A stretch of 46,103 bases of DNA from Cupriavidus gilardii (GTDB taxonomy: Bacteria > Pseudomonadota > Gammaproteobacteria > Burkholderiales > Burkholderiaceae): contig NZ_JABTYE010000032.1 in NCBI RefSeq assembly GCF_013314895.1, positions 1-46,103 of the forward strand. The letters run 5' to 3'. The translations under genes and the position numbers were made by a program. Within the stretch, counting starts at the first letter, position 1. Each line of letters begins with the position of its first letter. Shown here piece by piece: positions 1-8,495 of this stretch. Under the pieces are notes generated by a model. The model did no database searches. It was not told where the DNA came from and saw nothing but the letters and a program-made list of their open reading frames with translations.

Positions 1-30
1 AAAAAAGGGGACGGCGTGGCCGTCCCCTTT
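1..30 (-). terminator. Intrinsic terminator of rne
   Basis: A perfect 12-bp inverted repeat (4-15 against 19-30, loop of 3 nt) is followed on the minus strand by a run of U given by the A6 at 1-6. It lies about 40 nt past the rne stop codon and is the obvious end of the rne transcript. Confidence 0.9.
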
Positions 31-72
31 CGTTGCGTCGTGGCGCCGGTTGTGACGCCTGTCCGTGGCGCG

Positions 73-3000
73 TTATTGCTGCGCGGCGGACTGCTGCGCA
101 TCCATGGTGACCTCACGGCCTCCGGTCTCGACCAGCACCATCGGGCCCTGCGGCAACGGCGGCAGCGGCTTGCGCTCGCGCGGCACGCGCGGGGCGGGCA
201 CGAGGCTGGCCGCGGCTTCCTGAGCCGCGCGGTACTTGGCAGTGTCGGTGTGCACCCACTGCAGACCGGCCGCGTTCAGCATCGGCTCGAGCGCTTCGGC
301 CGACAGCGGGGCGGCTGCGGCTGCCGGGGCGGCCACGGGTGCGGGGACCGGTGCAGCTTGCGGCTGCTGCTCGGCCGGCGCGCGGACCGCTGCGGGGGCC
401 GGCTCGGCGACCACTTGCTCGGCCGGTTCGCGGACAGGCTCGGCGGCTGCGGCCGGGGCCGTTTCCGCGGTGACATCGCGTGTCACATCGGCCGTCACGT
501 CGGTCGTCACATCGGCCGTCGCTTCCGCGGCCGCTTGCAAAGGCACTGCCTCGGCGGCTGCCGTGGCGGGCACTTGCGGTGCGACGGCGGTCGGGTCGAC
601 TGCTTCGGCCGGCGACACCTGGGTCGCGGCGGAGCTGCCCGGCGCCAGTTCGGCGGCGATCACCGGAGCGGGGGCCGGCTCGGCCGGCAGGGCCTGGGTC
701 GGCATCGCCCCGGTCGGCGCGACGCCGGCGGTTTCCGCTTCCGCGGCGGCAACCGTGGCGACCGGCACCGGCGTCACGTCGGCGGCTTCGCCGGCTTCGG
801 CCAGGGCCTGGCCGGTGGCCGGCATGGCGTTGTCGGTCAGCGCCTCGCCACCGTCCGCGTCGGCGGCCTCGGTGGTTTCCGTGGTGGCGCCTTCCTCGCG
901 TTCGCGACGATAGCGGTTGCGGCCGCGGCGATTGCGGCGGCGGCGCTCTTCGCCTTCGCCGTTTTCAGCGGTGTCCGCGGTTTCCGGCAGGTCGGCGCGG
1001 ACGGCACCAGCCTCGTCGGTCAGCGCGGCAACCGGCACCGGCTGGGTCGGCACGCCGGCTTCCACGTCGGCCAGATCGGCGTCGGCGGCGCGGGCCTCGC
1101 TGCGCTCGCGTTGCCGCTCGCGCTGGCGCTCGCGGCGTTCCTGATTGCGCTCGCGACGGTTCTCGGTGCGCTCGGTGCGCTCGCCACGGTCGCCTTGCCC
1201 GGCTTCCGGCTGGCGGGCCTCGGCCTGCACCAGTTGCGCTTCCTGCTGGCGGGGCTGGCGTTGCGCGCGTTCGGTACGCTCGCCACGTTCGGTGCGTTCG
1301 GCACGGTCGGTGCGTTCGGCACGGTCGGTACGCTCGCCGCGTTCGGCGCGCTCGCCCCGGTCCGCACGCTGGCCGCGGCCAGCCTGACGCTCGCCACGTT
1401 CGGCGCGCTCGCCGCGCTCCGCACGGTCACCACGTTCGGCACGCTCGCCGCGCTGGCCGCGATCGCCACGCTGGCCGCGCTCGCGCCGGCCGCCCTCAGC
1501 GCCATTGGCGCCATTGCCGCCGGTGCGGCCTTCCGCCGCGGCGGGCTTGGCCGGCTGCACCGGGGCCGGTGCCGGACGGGCGCCGAACAGGCCCTTGAGC
1601 CAGGCGATGAAGCCGCCGCTGCCGATCGGCTGCGTGGCCGCAGCGGGAGCCGCCGGCTTGGCCGCCGGGGCTTCCTGGCGCGGGGCGCGCTCGGGGCGCG
1701 GCACCGAGACGGGGGCGGGCTGCTCGGGGGTGATGCCCTTGACCGCCGCTTCCTGGCGCGGCTTGGCGTCTTCCTTCTTGCGGCTGCTGTAGCTGGTGTC
1801 CGCTTCCAGTTCCTTGGCGGCGGCCTCGGCCATGCGGTAGCTGGCGGTGCTCTCTTCCAGGCGCGGATCGTCGTGGCGCAGGCGTTCGAGCTTGTAGTGC
1901 GGCGTTTCCAGATGCTTGTTCGGGATCAGCAGCACGTTGACCTTGAAGCGCAGCTCGATCAGGTTGATGTCCTGGCGCTTCTCGTTGAGCAGGAAGGCGG
2001 CGACCTCGACCGGGACCTGGCAGTGGATCGCGGCGGTGTTTTCCTTCATCGCCTCTTCCTGGATGATGCGCAGCACCTGCAGGGCGGACGATTCGGTATC
2101 GCGGATGTGGCCGGTGCCGTTGCAGCGCGGGCAGGTGATATGCGAGCCCTCGGACAGCGACGGACGCAGGCGCTGGCGCGACAGCTCCATCAGGCCGAAG
2201 CGGCTGATCTTGCCCATCTGCACGCGCGCGCGGTCATGGCGCAGCGCGTCCTTCAGGCGCGTCTCGACGTCCTTCTGCGCCTTGTTCGACTCCATGTCGA
2301 TGAAGTCGATGACGATCAGGCCGCCCAGGTCGCGCAGGCGCAGCTGGCGGGCGATCTCGTCGGCCGCTTCCAGGTTGGTGCGCAGCGCGGTTTCCTCGAT
2401 GTCGGCGCCCTTGGTGGCGCGCGCCGAGTTGACGTCGACCGAGACCAGCGCCTCGGTGTGGTCGATCACGATGGCGCCGCCCGACGGCAGCATCACCATG
2501 CGGGAATAGGCCGATTCGATCTGGTGTTCGATCTGGAAGCGCGAGAAGAGGGGCACGTCGTCCCGGTACTTCTTCACGCGGTTCATGTTGTCGGGCATCA
2601 CCACGCTCATGAAGGCGCGGGCCTGCTCGTAGATGTCGTCGGTGTCGATCAGGATCTCGCCGATGTCGGGCTGGAAGTAATCGCGGATCGCGCGGATCAC
2701 CAGGCTCGATTCGAGATAGATCAGCAGCGGCGCCTTGTTGTCCCCGGCGGCGCCGTCGATGGCCTTCCACAGCTGCAGCAGGTAGTTCAGGTCCCACTGC
2801 AGTTCTTCGGCCGAGCGGCCGATGCCGGCGGTGCGGGCGATGATGCTCATGCCGTCGGGCACGGCCAGCTGACCCATGGTCTCGCGCAGTTCCTGGCGGT
2901 CCTCGCCCTCGATCCGGCGCGACACGCCGCCGCCGCGCGGGTTGTTCGGCATCAGCACCAGATAGCGGCCGGCCAGCGAGATGAAGGTGGTCAGGGCCGC

Positions 3001-3336
3001 GCCCTTGTTGCCGCGCTCTTCCTTCTCGACCTGGACGATCAGTTCCTGGCCTTCGTGCAGGGCGTCCTGGATGCGCGCGTTGCGCACGTCGACGCCTTCC
3101 TTGAAATAGGCCCGGGCCACTTCCTTGAACGGCAGGAAGCCGTGGCGCTCTTCGCCGTAATTGACGAAACAGGCTTCGAGCGACGGCTCGATGCGGGTGA
3201 TGACGCCCTTGTAGATGTTGCCCTTGCGCTGCTCGCGCCCGGCGGTTTCGATGTCGATGTCGATCAGCTTCTGACCGTCGACGATGGCGACGCGCAATTC
3301 CTCCTGCTGCGTCGCATTGAACAGCATGCGTTTCAT
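73..3336 (-). CDS. rne: Ribonuclease E
   Basis: RNase E is the endoribonuclease that initiates mRNA decay and processes rRNA and tRNA precursors, acting at the inner membrane as the degradosome scaffold. The protein has 1087 residues. An S1 domain spans about 35-120. The DNase I-like catalytic region carries the metal-binding aspartates at D301 (in SVDVNSARATKG) and D344 (in VIDFIDM), and the Zn-link CPRC is at 402-405. The rest is a low-complexity tail: a repeat-like stretch rich in RGER/RAERGE at about 615-695, more Arg/Glu blocks, an Ala/Pro/Val-rich segment and a short C-terminal block ending near VETGGREVTMDAQQ. The start at 3336 was chosen because the family motif MKRMLFNATQQEELRVA begins there and a GAGGG ribosome site lies about 9 nt upstream; an in-frame ATG 39 codons earlier has no family support. 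It is single-gene and divergent from rluC. RNase E usually autoregulates through its leader, and the leader here is long. Confidence 0.97.
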   Translation of the reverse strand: MKRMLFNATQQEELRVAIVDGQKLIDIDIETAGREQRKGNIYKGVITRIEPSLEACFVNYGEERHGFLPFKEVARAYFKEGVDVRNARIQDALHEGQELIVQVEKEERGNKGAALTTFISLAGRYLVLMPNNPRGGGVSRRIEGEDRQELRETMGQLAVPDGMSIIARTAGIGRSAEELQWDLNYLLQLWKAIDGAAGDNKAPLLIYLESSLVIRAIRDYFQPDIGEILIDTDDIYEQARAFMSVVMPDNMNRVKKYRDDVPLFSRFQIEHQIESAYSRMVMLPSGGAIVIDHTEALVSVDVNSARATKGADIEETALRTNLEAADEIARQLRLRDLGGLIVIDFIDMESNKAQKDVETRLKDALRHDRARVQMGKISRFGLMELSRQRLRPSLSEGSHITCPRCNGTGHIRDTESSALQVLRIIQEEAMKENTAAIHCQVPVEVAAFLLNEKRQDINLIELRFKVNVLLIPNKHLETPHYKLERLRHDDPRLEESTASYRMAEAAAKELEADTSYSSRKKEDAKPRQEAAVKGITPEQPAPVSVPRPERAPRQEAPAAKPAAPAAATQPIGSGGFIAWLKGLFGARPAPAPVQPAKPAAAEGRTGGNGANGAEGGRRERGQRGDRGQRGERAERGDRAERGERAERGERQAGRGQRADRGERAERGERTDRAERTDRAERTERGERTERAQRQPRQQEAQLVQAEARQPEAGQGDRGERTERTENRRERNQERRERQRERQRERSEARAADADLADVEAGVPTQPVPVAALTDEAGAVRADLPETADTAENGEGEERRRRNRRGRNRYRREREEGATTETTEAADADGGEALTDNAMPATGQALAEAGEAADVTPVPVATVAAAEAETAGVAPTGAMPTQALPAEPAPAPVIAAELAPGSSAATQVSPAEAVDPTAVAPQVPATAAAEAVPLQAAAEATADVTTDVTADVTRDVTAETAPAAAAEPVREPAEQVVAEPAPAAVRAPAEQQPQAAPVPAPVAAPAAAAAPLSAEALEPMLNAAGLQWVHTDTAKYRAAQEAAASLVPAPRVPRERKPLPPLPQGPMVLVETGGREVTMDAQQSAAQQ

Positions 3337-4175
3337 CGCAAACCCTCGTTCCAATGCCGCGGCCGGCACCGGTGGTGCCGCGCGGCGTTTCAAATGCACG
3401 CGAGGAAGCGAGAGGTGGCGTGAGAATTGCCGAAGGCGCCGGGGCGAATGCAAGCCGCCGGCTGGGCACGGGTGAAAGAGAGAGACGTCGGCGCGCTGCG
3501 CGGGGTTCGGACCGCCATGCCGGCCATGCGCGAGCTGCGCGCAGGGTCAGGCGGCGATATCGGACGGAGGCCGGGGTGCGGGGGAGGGCAGCGACGACAG
3601 GATGCCGCTTGCGCTTCGGCTCGCACCGGGGCCGGCCACGAACGGCCAGGACGCGTCAAAGAGCAAGGTTGTCGGACGCGGCGGCATGCCACCACGACCT
3701 GAGCGACCGACAAGGCAGGCGCACCTGCTGCTTGTTGGAGTTCTGCGACCGGGCGCCGCGATTGTCACCATGTCGTCGATCAGGCGAGGGGCCAGGCAAC
3801 CGGCCGGCACCGATTTCCGGTGCGGCGGGACTTTCTCTCACCGAAGCGAATGCCGTATCGGCATCCGCCATCAAATTCTGTTCTACCTGAACACTCTGCT
3901 CCCACGTGACCGAGTCCGCGCCGAACCCGCCTTTGGGCGGTTTTCCTGCGCGCAGCCGGCACCGTGCGTGCTGCTTGTTACGTTATTGACTGCTATCTGG
4001 CTGCCAGCGGGGCTGTCGGCCGGTACCGCCATTTGCCCGTCCGGCGCCTGCGGGTTACGCGATGGCGGGGGACTGAGCCGGGCCGGCGGTGACCCGAAGT
4101 GTAAAATGCGACAATTCGCTTACACCGCTTGCGCTGCCGGCTATGGCCGGGGTAGCGCGGAAATTATATTTGAAA
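3337..4175. other. Long divergent rne/rluC intergenic region
   Basis: These 839 nt separate the divergent rne and rluC genes. No ORF here has coding character or a family match. A perfect 7-bp stem with a 3-nt loop (3364-3370 against 3374-3380) lies about 15 nt before the rne ribosome site, so it falls in the rne leader, where other bacteria place the autoregulatory hairpins. Near rluC there is a TAAAAT hexamer and a GTGTAA/TTACAC dyad (4099-4125). I could not assign a convincing -35 for rne. Confidence 0.6.
4099..4125 (+). promoter_or_regulatory. Possible rluC promoter -10 and dyad
   Basis: TAAAAT at 4102-4107 fits a -10 box about 70 nt before the rluC start. GTGTAA (4099-4104) and TTACAC (4120-4125) form an inverted repeat with a 15-nt spacer that overlaps it, so a regulator could bind across the start site. 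There is no good -35, so the call is tentative. Confidence 0.35.
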
Positions 4176-5198
4176 ATGAATGAGTTACGCCATCGAATTG
4201 AAAAAGAGGTGCGATCCGGCACGGATGCGCCCCAGGTGGCGTATGTGACCATCGGGGAAGACGCCGACGGTCAGCGCATCGACAACTACCTGCTGCGCGT
4301 CGCCAAGGGCGTGCCCAAAAGCCACGTCTACCGCATCCTGCGGTCCGGCGAGGTGCGGGTGAACAAGGGCCGGGTCGACGCGACCTACCGCCTGAAGCTC
4401 GGCGATGTTGTGCGTATCCCGCCACTTCGAGTGGCGGCAGCGGCCGCCGCGGACACCTACGTGCCGGCGGCCTCGTTCCCGGTGCTGTTCGAGGATGCCC
4501 ACCTGCTGGTGATCGACAAGCCGGCCGGCGTGGCTGTACACGGCGGCTCCGGCGTGGCCTTCGGCGTGATCGAACAGCTGCGCCAGGCCCGGCCCGAGGC
4601 GCGCTTTCTGGAGCTGGTGCACCGGCTCGACCGCGAAACCTCGGGCATCCTGCTGCTGGCCAAGAAGCGGGCCGCGCTGGTGCACCTGCACCAGCAGATC
4701 CGCGACAACGCGATGGACAAGCGCTATTTCGCCTGCGTCGCCGGCGAATTCGGCCACAACCGGCAGCACGCCCGCTTCCCGCTGTTCAAGTACACGACGG
4801 CGGACGGCGAGCGCCGCGTGCGGGTGCAGGCCGACGGTCAGCCCTCGCACACGGTCTTCAACCGCGTCGCCTCCTTCCCCGGCTACACGCTGCTGGAGGC
4901 CGAGCTCAAGACCGGCCGCACGCACCAGATCCGCGTGCACCTGGCACAGTTGGGCTTGCCGATCGTCGGCGACGACAAGTACGGCGACTTCTCGCTGAAC
5001 AAGGCGCTGGCGCGCGCCGGCGCCAGGCCGGGTTTGAAGCGGATGTTCCTGCATGCGCACCGGCTGACGTTCGTGCATCCGGGCACCGGCCAGCCCCTGA
5101 CGCTCAGCGCGCCGCTGCCGGAGGAGTGCGAGGCCTTCCTGCGCCAGCTCAAGCAGATGGGGCAGGCGGGCGGGGCATCCGCGTCCCATTCCCTGTAG
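4176..5198 (+). CDS. rluC: 23S rRNA pseudouridine synthase RluC
   Basis: RluC isomerises uridines 955, 2504 and 2580 (E. coli numbering) of 23S rRNA to pseudouridine. The 340-residue protein has an N-terminal S4 RNA-binding domain (about 33-80, RIDNYLLRVAKGVPKSHVYR), then the RsuA/RluC catalytic domain with the signature HRLDRETSGILLL and catalytic Asp152. The C-terminal region has the family motif KTGRTHQIRVHL. The start MNELRHRIEK at 4176 was chosen over an ATG 29 codons upstream because the upstream part overlaps promoter-like sequence. It is divergent from rne, as in E. coli, where rluC is also the neighbour of rne. The next gene starts 54 nt downstream on the same strand. RluC is preferred over RluD because of the S4 spacing and the rne linkage. 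Confidence 0.93.
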   Translation: MNELRHRIEKEVRSGTDAPQVAYVTIGEDADGQRIDNYLLRVAKGVPKSHVYRILRSGEVRVNKGRVDATYRLKLGDVVRIPPLRVAAAAAADTYVPAASFPVLFEDAHLLVIDKPAGVAVHGGSGVAFGVIEQLRQARPEARFLELVHRLDRETSGILLLAKKRAALVHLHQQIRDNAMDKRYFACVAGEFGHNRQHARFPLFKYTTADGERRVRVQADGQPSHTVFNRVASFPGYTLLEAELKTGRTHQIRVHLAQLGLPIVGDDKYGDFSLNKALARAGARPGLKRMFLHAHRLTFVHPGTGQPLTLSAPLPEECEAFLRQLKQMGQAGGASASHSL

Positions 5199-5252
5199 CC
5201 GGATGACACAGTCGCCCCGCTCGACAGTCCAATTTTTCGACCGAGAACCCCC

Positions 5253-5912
5253 ATGGCCCGGCAACGCTTCGACCTGATCGTCTTCGACTGGGATGGAACC
5301 CTGATGGATTCCACCCCGACCATCGCCAAATGCATCCAGCTGGCCAGCCGCGATCTCGGCCTGCCGGTGCCCGACGAGGACGCCGCCCGCCACGTGATCG
5401 GACTCGGGCTGAAGGACGCGCTCGAATATGCGATTCCGACGCTGGACCCGGTCGACTATCCGCGGCTGGCCGAGCGCTACCGCTACCACTTCCTGACCCG
5501 CGATGCCGAGCTGGTGCTGTTCGATGGCGTGCGCGAGATGCTGGAGGCGTTGCGCGAGCAGCACTATTTCCTCGGCGTCGCCACCGGCAAGACCCGTGTC
5601 GGACTGCAGCGGGCGCTGGCGGCCACCGGCCTGACGGCGCTGTTCGACGCCACCCGCTGCGCGGACGAGACGTTTTCCAAGCCGCATCCGGCGATGCTGC
5701 ACGAACTGACGCGCGAGCTCGGCCAGGAGATGGGGCGTACCGTGATGATCGGCGACACCACCCACGACCTGCAGATGGCGGTCAACGCCGGCGCGCATGG
5801 CATCGGGGTCTGCTATGGTGCCCATCCGGCCGACTCGCTGCGGGCGATGACGCCGCTGCACTGTGCCAGCTCGATCGCCGATCTGCACGACTGGCTGCAT
5901 ACCCATGGCTGA
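5253..5912 (+). CDS. HAD-IA family phosphatase, Gph-like
   Basis: This 219-residue haloacid dehalogenase-superfamily hydrolase resembles phosphoglycolate phosphatase. Motif I is FDWDGTLMDS, with nucleophile Asp12 and acid/base Asp14. Motif II lies around the Thr of GVATGKTRVG, motif III is the Lys of FSKPHPAM, and motif IV is MIGDTTHDLQMAV. The cap domain sits between motifs I and II (about 20-85). Substrate cannot be read from sequence: phosphoglycolate is likely, other small phosphoesters are possible. It follows rluC by 54 nt and its last 8 nt overlap the Rieske gene, so the three are probably co-transcribed and the second pair translationally coupled. Confidence 0.85.
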   Translation: MARQRFDLIVFDWDGTLMDSTPTIAKCIQLASRDLGLPVPDEDAARHVIGLGLKDALEYAIPTLDPVDYPRLAERYRYHFLTRDAELVLFDGVREMLEALREQHYFLGVATGKTRVGLQRALAATGLTALFDATRCADETFSKPHPAMLHELTRELGQEMGRTVMIGDTTHDLQMAVNAGAHGIGVCYGAHPADSLRAMTPLHCASSIADLHDWLHTHG

Positions 5913-6354
5913 TTCCGGCCCCGAGCCTCGTCCCGATGCGACGGCGGGCGCCCCCGCCTTGCCGGACGGCGCCCGCCGACTGTGCGCGGGCGACGATCTG
6001 GTCGAGGGCGGCGTCGGCGTGCGCTTTACCGTGGGGATCGGGGGCCGGGAGATCGGCGCCTTCGTGGTCCGCTACGAGGGCGCGGTCCATGGCTATCTGA
6101 ACCAGTGCGCCCATGTGCCGATGGAGCTCGACTGGCAGGAAGGGCACTTTTTCGAGTCGTCGGGCCTATACTTGATGTGCGCCACACATGGCGCGGTCTA
6201 TGTGCCTGACAGCGGACTGTGCGTCGGCGGACCGTGCCGCGGCGCCTCGCTCGCCAAACTGCGCGTCGAGGAGCGCGACGGCGCCGTCTACTGGATACCG
6301 GAATCGCCGTACGACGATCCGCCTTCGCCACCGTCGCCGTCTGCTGGACCGTGA
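5905..6354 (+). CDS. Rieske [2Fe-2S] domain protein
   Basis: A small 149-residue soluble protein consisting almost entirely of a Rieske domain. The cluster ligands are CxH (Cys68, His70) and CxxH (Cys92, His95), spaced as in ferredoxins of the nitrite reductase NirD or dioxygenase type. It has no signal peptide or membrane segment, and a proline/serine-rich C-terminal tail. ATG at 5905 was chosen because it overlaps the end of the phosphatase gene by 8 nt; the open frame continues upstream to 5863 but without family similarity. It likely transfers electrons to an unidentified partner; none is encoded beside it. In related genomes this gene is often found between gph and sppA, so its role may be tied to that operon. 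Confidence 0.88.
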   Translation: MADSGPEPRPDATAGAPALPDGARRLCAGDDLVEGGVGVRFTVGIGGREIGAFVVRYEGAVHGYLNQCAHVPMELDWQEGHFFESSGLYLMCATHGAVYVPDSGLCVGGPCRGASLAKLRVEERDGAVYWIPESPYDDPPSPPSPSAGP

Positions 6355-6465
6355 GCAGCGGACGCCGCGACCGCGCATGAGCCACGTTTTCACCGGGAAA
6401 CCATCGGGGCCGCCCCCGCAACGTCCGCAACGTCTGCGCAGCGGTGCCCGTTCGAGAGTATTTGC

Positions 6466-7653
6466 ATGACAGACCAGAACAAACCGACGGCGAACCCGAA
6501 CGAGCCCGATAACGAGGCGGACCGTCGGGATCGCCAGGACGAGCGCGAGCGCGGACACGAGGACAGGCTCGAGGACAGCGAGCGGCTCGAAACCGCGCGC
6601 CACGCCGACTACCCGCTGGAAGCGGAGGTCCGCGACGCAGAGGCGGCCGCGCGCCGCGAGTCGGTCGAGCGCAAGGCGCGGCTCAAGGGAGAGTCGGCCG
6701 GGCCGGTCAAGACCGGCGCCGGCTGGGAGCGCGACGTGCTGGAACGCGTGCTGATGGCGACCTTGCGCGAACAACGCGCGGCGCGCCGCTGGAAGATCTT
6801 CTTCCGCCTCGCCGGCTTTGCGCTGCTCGCGCTGGTGCTGTTCTCGCTGTTCGACTTCAAGCCAGACGGCGCCATCACCAGCGGCCGGCATACCGCGATG
6901 GTCACGCTGGAGGGCGAGATCGCCGCCGGCACGCCGGCCAGCGCCGAGTCGATCAACGCCTCGCTGCAGGCCGCCTTTGCCGATGCCAACGCCGCCGGCG
7001 TGATTCTGAAGATCAACTCCCCGGGCGGTTCGCCGGTGCAGGCCGGCATCATCAACGACGAGATCCAGCGGCTGCGCTCGCTGCATCCGTCCAAGCCGCT
7101 GTACGTCGTGGTCGAGGAAATCTGCGCGTCGGGCGGTTACTACGTGGCCGCCGCGGCCGACAAGATCTATGTCGACAAGGCCAGCATCGTCGGCTCGATC
7201 GGCGTGCTGATGGACGGCTTCGGCTTCACCGGGCTGATGGACAAGCTGGGCGTCGAGCGCCGGCTGTACACCTCGGGCGCCAACAAGGGCATGCTCGACC
7301 CGTTCTCGCCGGAATCGCCGCAGCAGAAGGCCTTTGCCGAGCAGATGCTGCGCCAGATCCACGAGCAGTTCATCGCGGTGGTCAAGGAAGGACGCGGCAA
7401 CCGCCTGAAGGACGATCCCGCGTTGTTCTCCGGCCTGTTCTGGTCGGGCGAGCGCAGCATCGAGCTCGGGCTGGCCGACGGCCTGGGCAGCGCCGAATCG
7501 GTGGCGCGCGACGTGCTCAAGGCCGAGAACATCGTCGATTACACGGTCAAGGAGAACATCGCCGAGCGCGTGGCCAAGCGCTTCGGCGCCGCGGTGGGTA
7601 CTGCGGCGGCCAGGACGCTGATGTGGAGCTCGCGGGTGCAGTCGCTGTACTGA
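6466..7653 (+). CDS. sppA: S49 family signal peptide peptidase, SppA-like
   Basis: A membrane-bound serine protease of the short (single-domain) SppA type, which degrades cleaved signal peptides and membrane protein fragments. The 395-residue protein begins with a highly charged, hydrophilic cytoplasmic segment (1-108, many Arg/Asp/Glu). One membrane helix follows (about 110-129, IFFRLAGFALLALVLFSLF), then the protease domain. The likely nucleophile is Ser222 in ASGGYYVAA and the general base Lys274 in SGANKG, 52 residues apart as in Bacillus SppA (S147/K199). It is 111 nt after the Rieske gene and probably the last gene of the rluC run. The next gene is convergent. Confidence 0.9.
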   Translation: MTDQNKPTANPNEPDNEADRRDRQDERERGHEDRLEDSERLETARHADYPLEAEVRDAEAAARRESVERKARLKGESAGPVKTGAGWERDVLERVLMATLREQRAARRWKIFFRLAGFALLALVLFSLFDFKPDGAITSGRHTAMVTLEGEIAAGTPASAESINASLQAAFADANAAGVILKINSPGGSPVQAGIINDEIQRLRSLHPSKPLYVVVEEICASGGYYVAAAADKIYVDKASIVGSIGVLMDGFGFTGLMDKLGVERRLYTSGANKGMLDPFSPESPQQKAFAEQMLRQIHEQFIAVVKEGRGNRLKDDPALFSGLFWSGERSIELGLADGLGSAESVARDVLKAENIVDYTVKENIAERVAKRFGAAVGTAAARTLMWSSRVQSLY

Positions 7654-7655
7654 AC

Positions 7656-7703
7656 GCGGACCGCGGATTGCGGACCGCGGACCGCCGGCTGCCGGGCCCG
7701 GCA
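7656..7703. repeat. Duplicated 12-mer and palindrome in convergent gap
   Basis: Two identical copies of GCGGACCGCGGA (7656-7667 and 7670-7681) are separated by TT. They are followed by the 14-nt perfect palindrome TGCCGGGCCCGGCA (7690-7703). They fill the gap between the convergent sppA and methylase genes and may act together as a structured transcript end, although no U-run is present. Confidence 0.55.
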
Positions 7704-7720
7704 CCGCCGATCCGCGGCGC

Positions 7721-8452
7721 TCAGGCTGCGAGGATCGAAAAGATCGCCGGCCGCTTGTGCAGTTCCAGCCGGCCCGGCTGCCAGGCCGACAGCGGCTGCG
7801 TGACGATGGTCTCGGTGGGCAATGTCAGGTCCACCGCGACCGACAGCAGCGTGGTGCCGGCGCAGCTCGCCTTCAGCGCGGCCAGCAGCGCGTCGTTGCG
7901 ATACGGCGTCTCGATCCAGACCTGCGTTTGCCGGTGCTTGCGCGACCATTGCTCCAGTTCGCGCAGGCGCTGCGTGCGCTCGGCCGGATCGACCGGCAGA
8001 TAGCCGTTGAAGGCAAAGCTCTGGCCGTTCAGCCCCGAGCCCATCACCGCCAGCAGGATAGAACTGGGCCCGACCAGCGGCCGCACCCGCACGCCACGCG
8101 CATGCGCCAGCCGGACCAGGTTCGCACCCGGGTCGGCCACCGCCGGCACCCCCGCCTCCGACAGCAGCCCGGCGTCGCGGCCGGTCAGCACCGGCGCCAG
8201 CAGTTCCGCCAGCGCCGCCTCGGGTGTGTTGACGTTCAGTTCGCGGATCTCGATCTGCTGGATCGGCCGCACCAGCGGGCAGGTCTCTGCCAGCTTCTTC
8301 AGATAGGCGCGCGCGGTCTTGGCGTTTTCCGCGACCAGGTAGTCCAGGCGCGCGGCGATCTGCTGCACGTCGGCCGGAATCACGGCGGGCAGCGGATCGG
8401 CCTCGTCGCGTTTGCCCAGCGTGTTGGGAATCAGGTATAGCGTGCCGCTCAT
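7721..8452 (-). CDS. RsmI-like SAM-dependent methyltransferase
   Basis: A 243-residue member of the tetrapyrrole methylase superfamily, related to RsmI (16S rRNA C1402 2'-O-methyltransferase). Visible family features are the N-terminal LYLIPNTLG strand, the central LLSEAGVPAVADPGANLVRLAH segment (glycine-rich SAM site) and VGPSSILLAVMGSGLNGQ, then FNGYLP. It is shorter than RsmI (about 280-290 residues), and the N-terminal region lacks the usual GNLAD-type motif, so it is probably the paralog commonly annotated only as SAM-dependent methyltransferase. Substrate is unknown. It is on the same strand as, and 43 nt downstream of, maf, suggesting co-transcription. Confidence 0.82.
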   Translation of the reverse strand: MSGTLYLIPNTLGKRDEADPLPAVIPADVQQIAARLDYLVAENAKTARAYLKKLAETCPLVRPIQQIEIRELNVNTPEAALAELLAPVLTGRDAGLLSEAGVPAVADPGANLVRLAHARGVRVRPLVGPSSILLAVMGSGLNGQSFAFNGYLPVDPAERTQRLRELEQWSRKHRQTQVWIETPYRNDALLAALKASCAGTTLLSVAVDLTLPTETIVTQPLSAWQPGRLELHKRPAIFSILAA

Positions 8453-8495
8453 GGGCGGATTTCCTCGACAGCGGAAAGGGGAAGGGCCCGTGGAA

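Noticed and set aside
16..3423. 1135-codon open frame antisense to rne
   Set aside because: It is a GC-rich shadow of the real rne gene, with low-complexity Gly/Arg/Leu composition, no family match, and it runs through the rne terminator.
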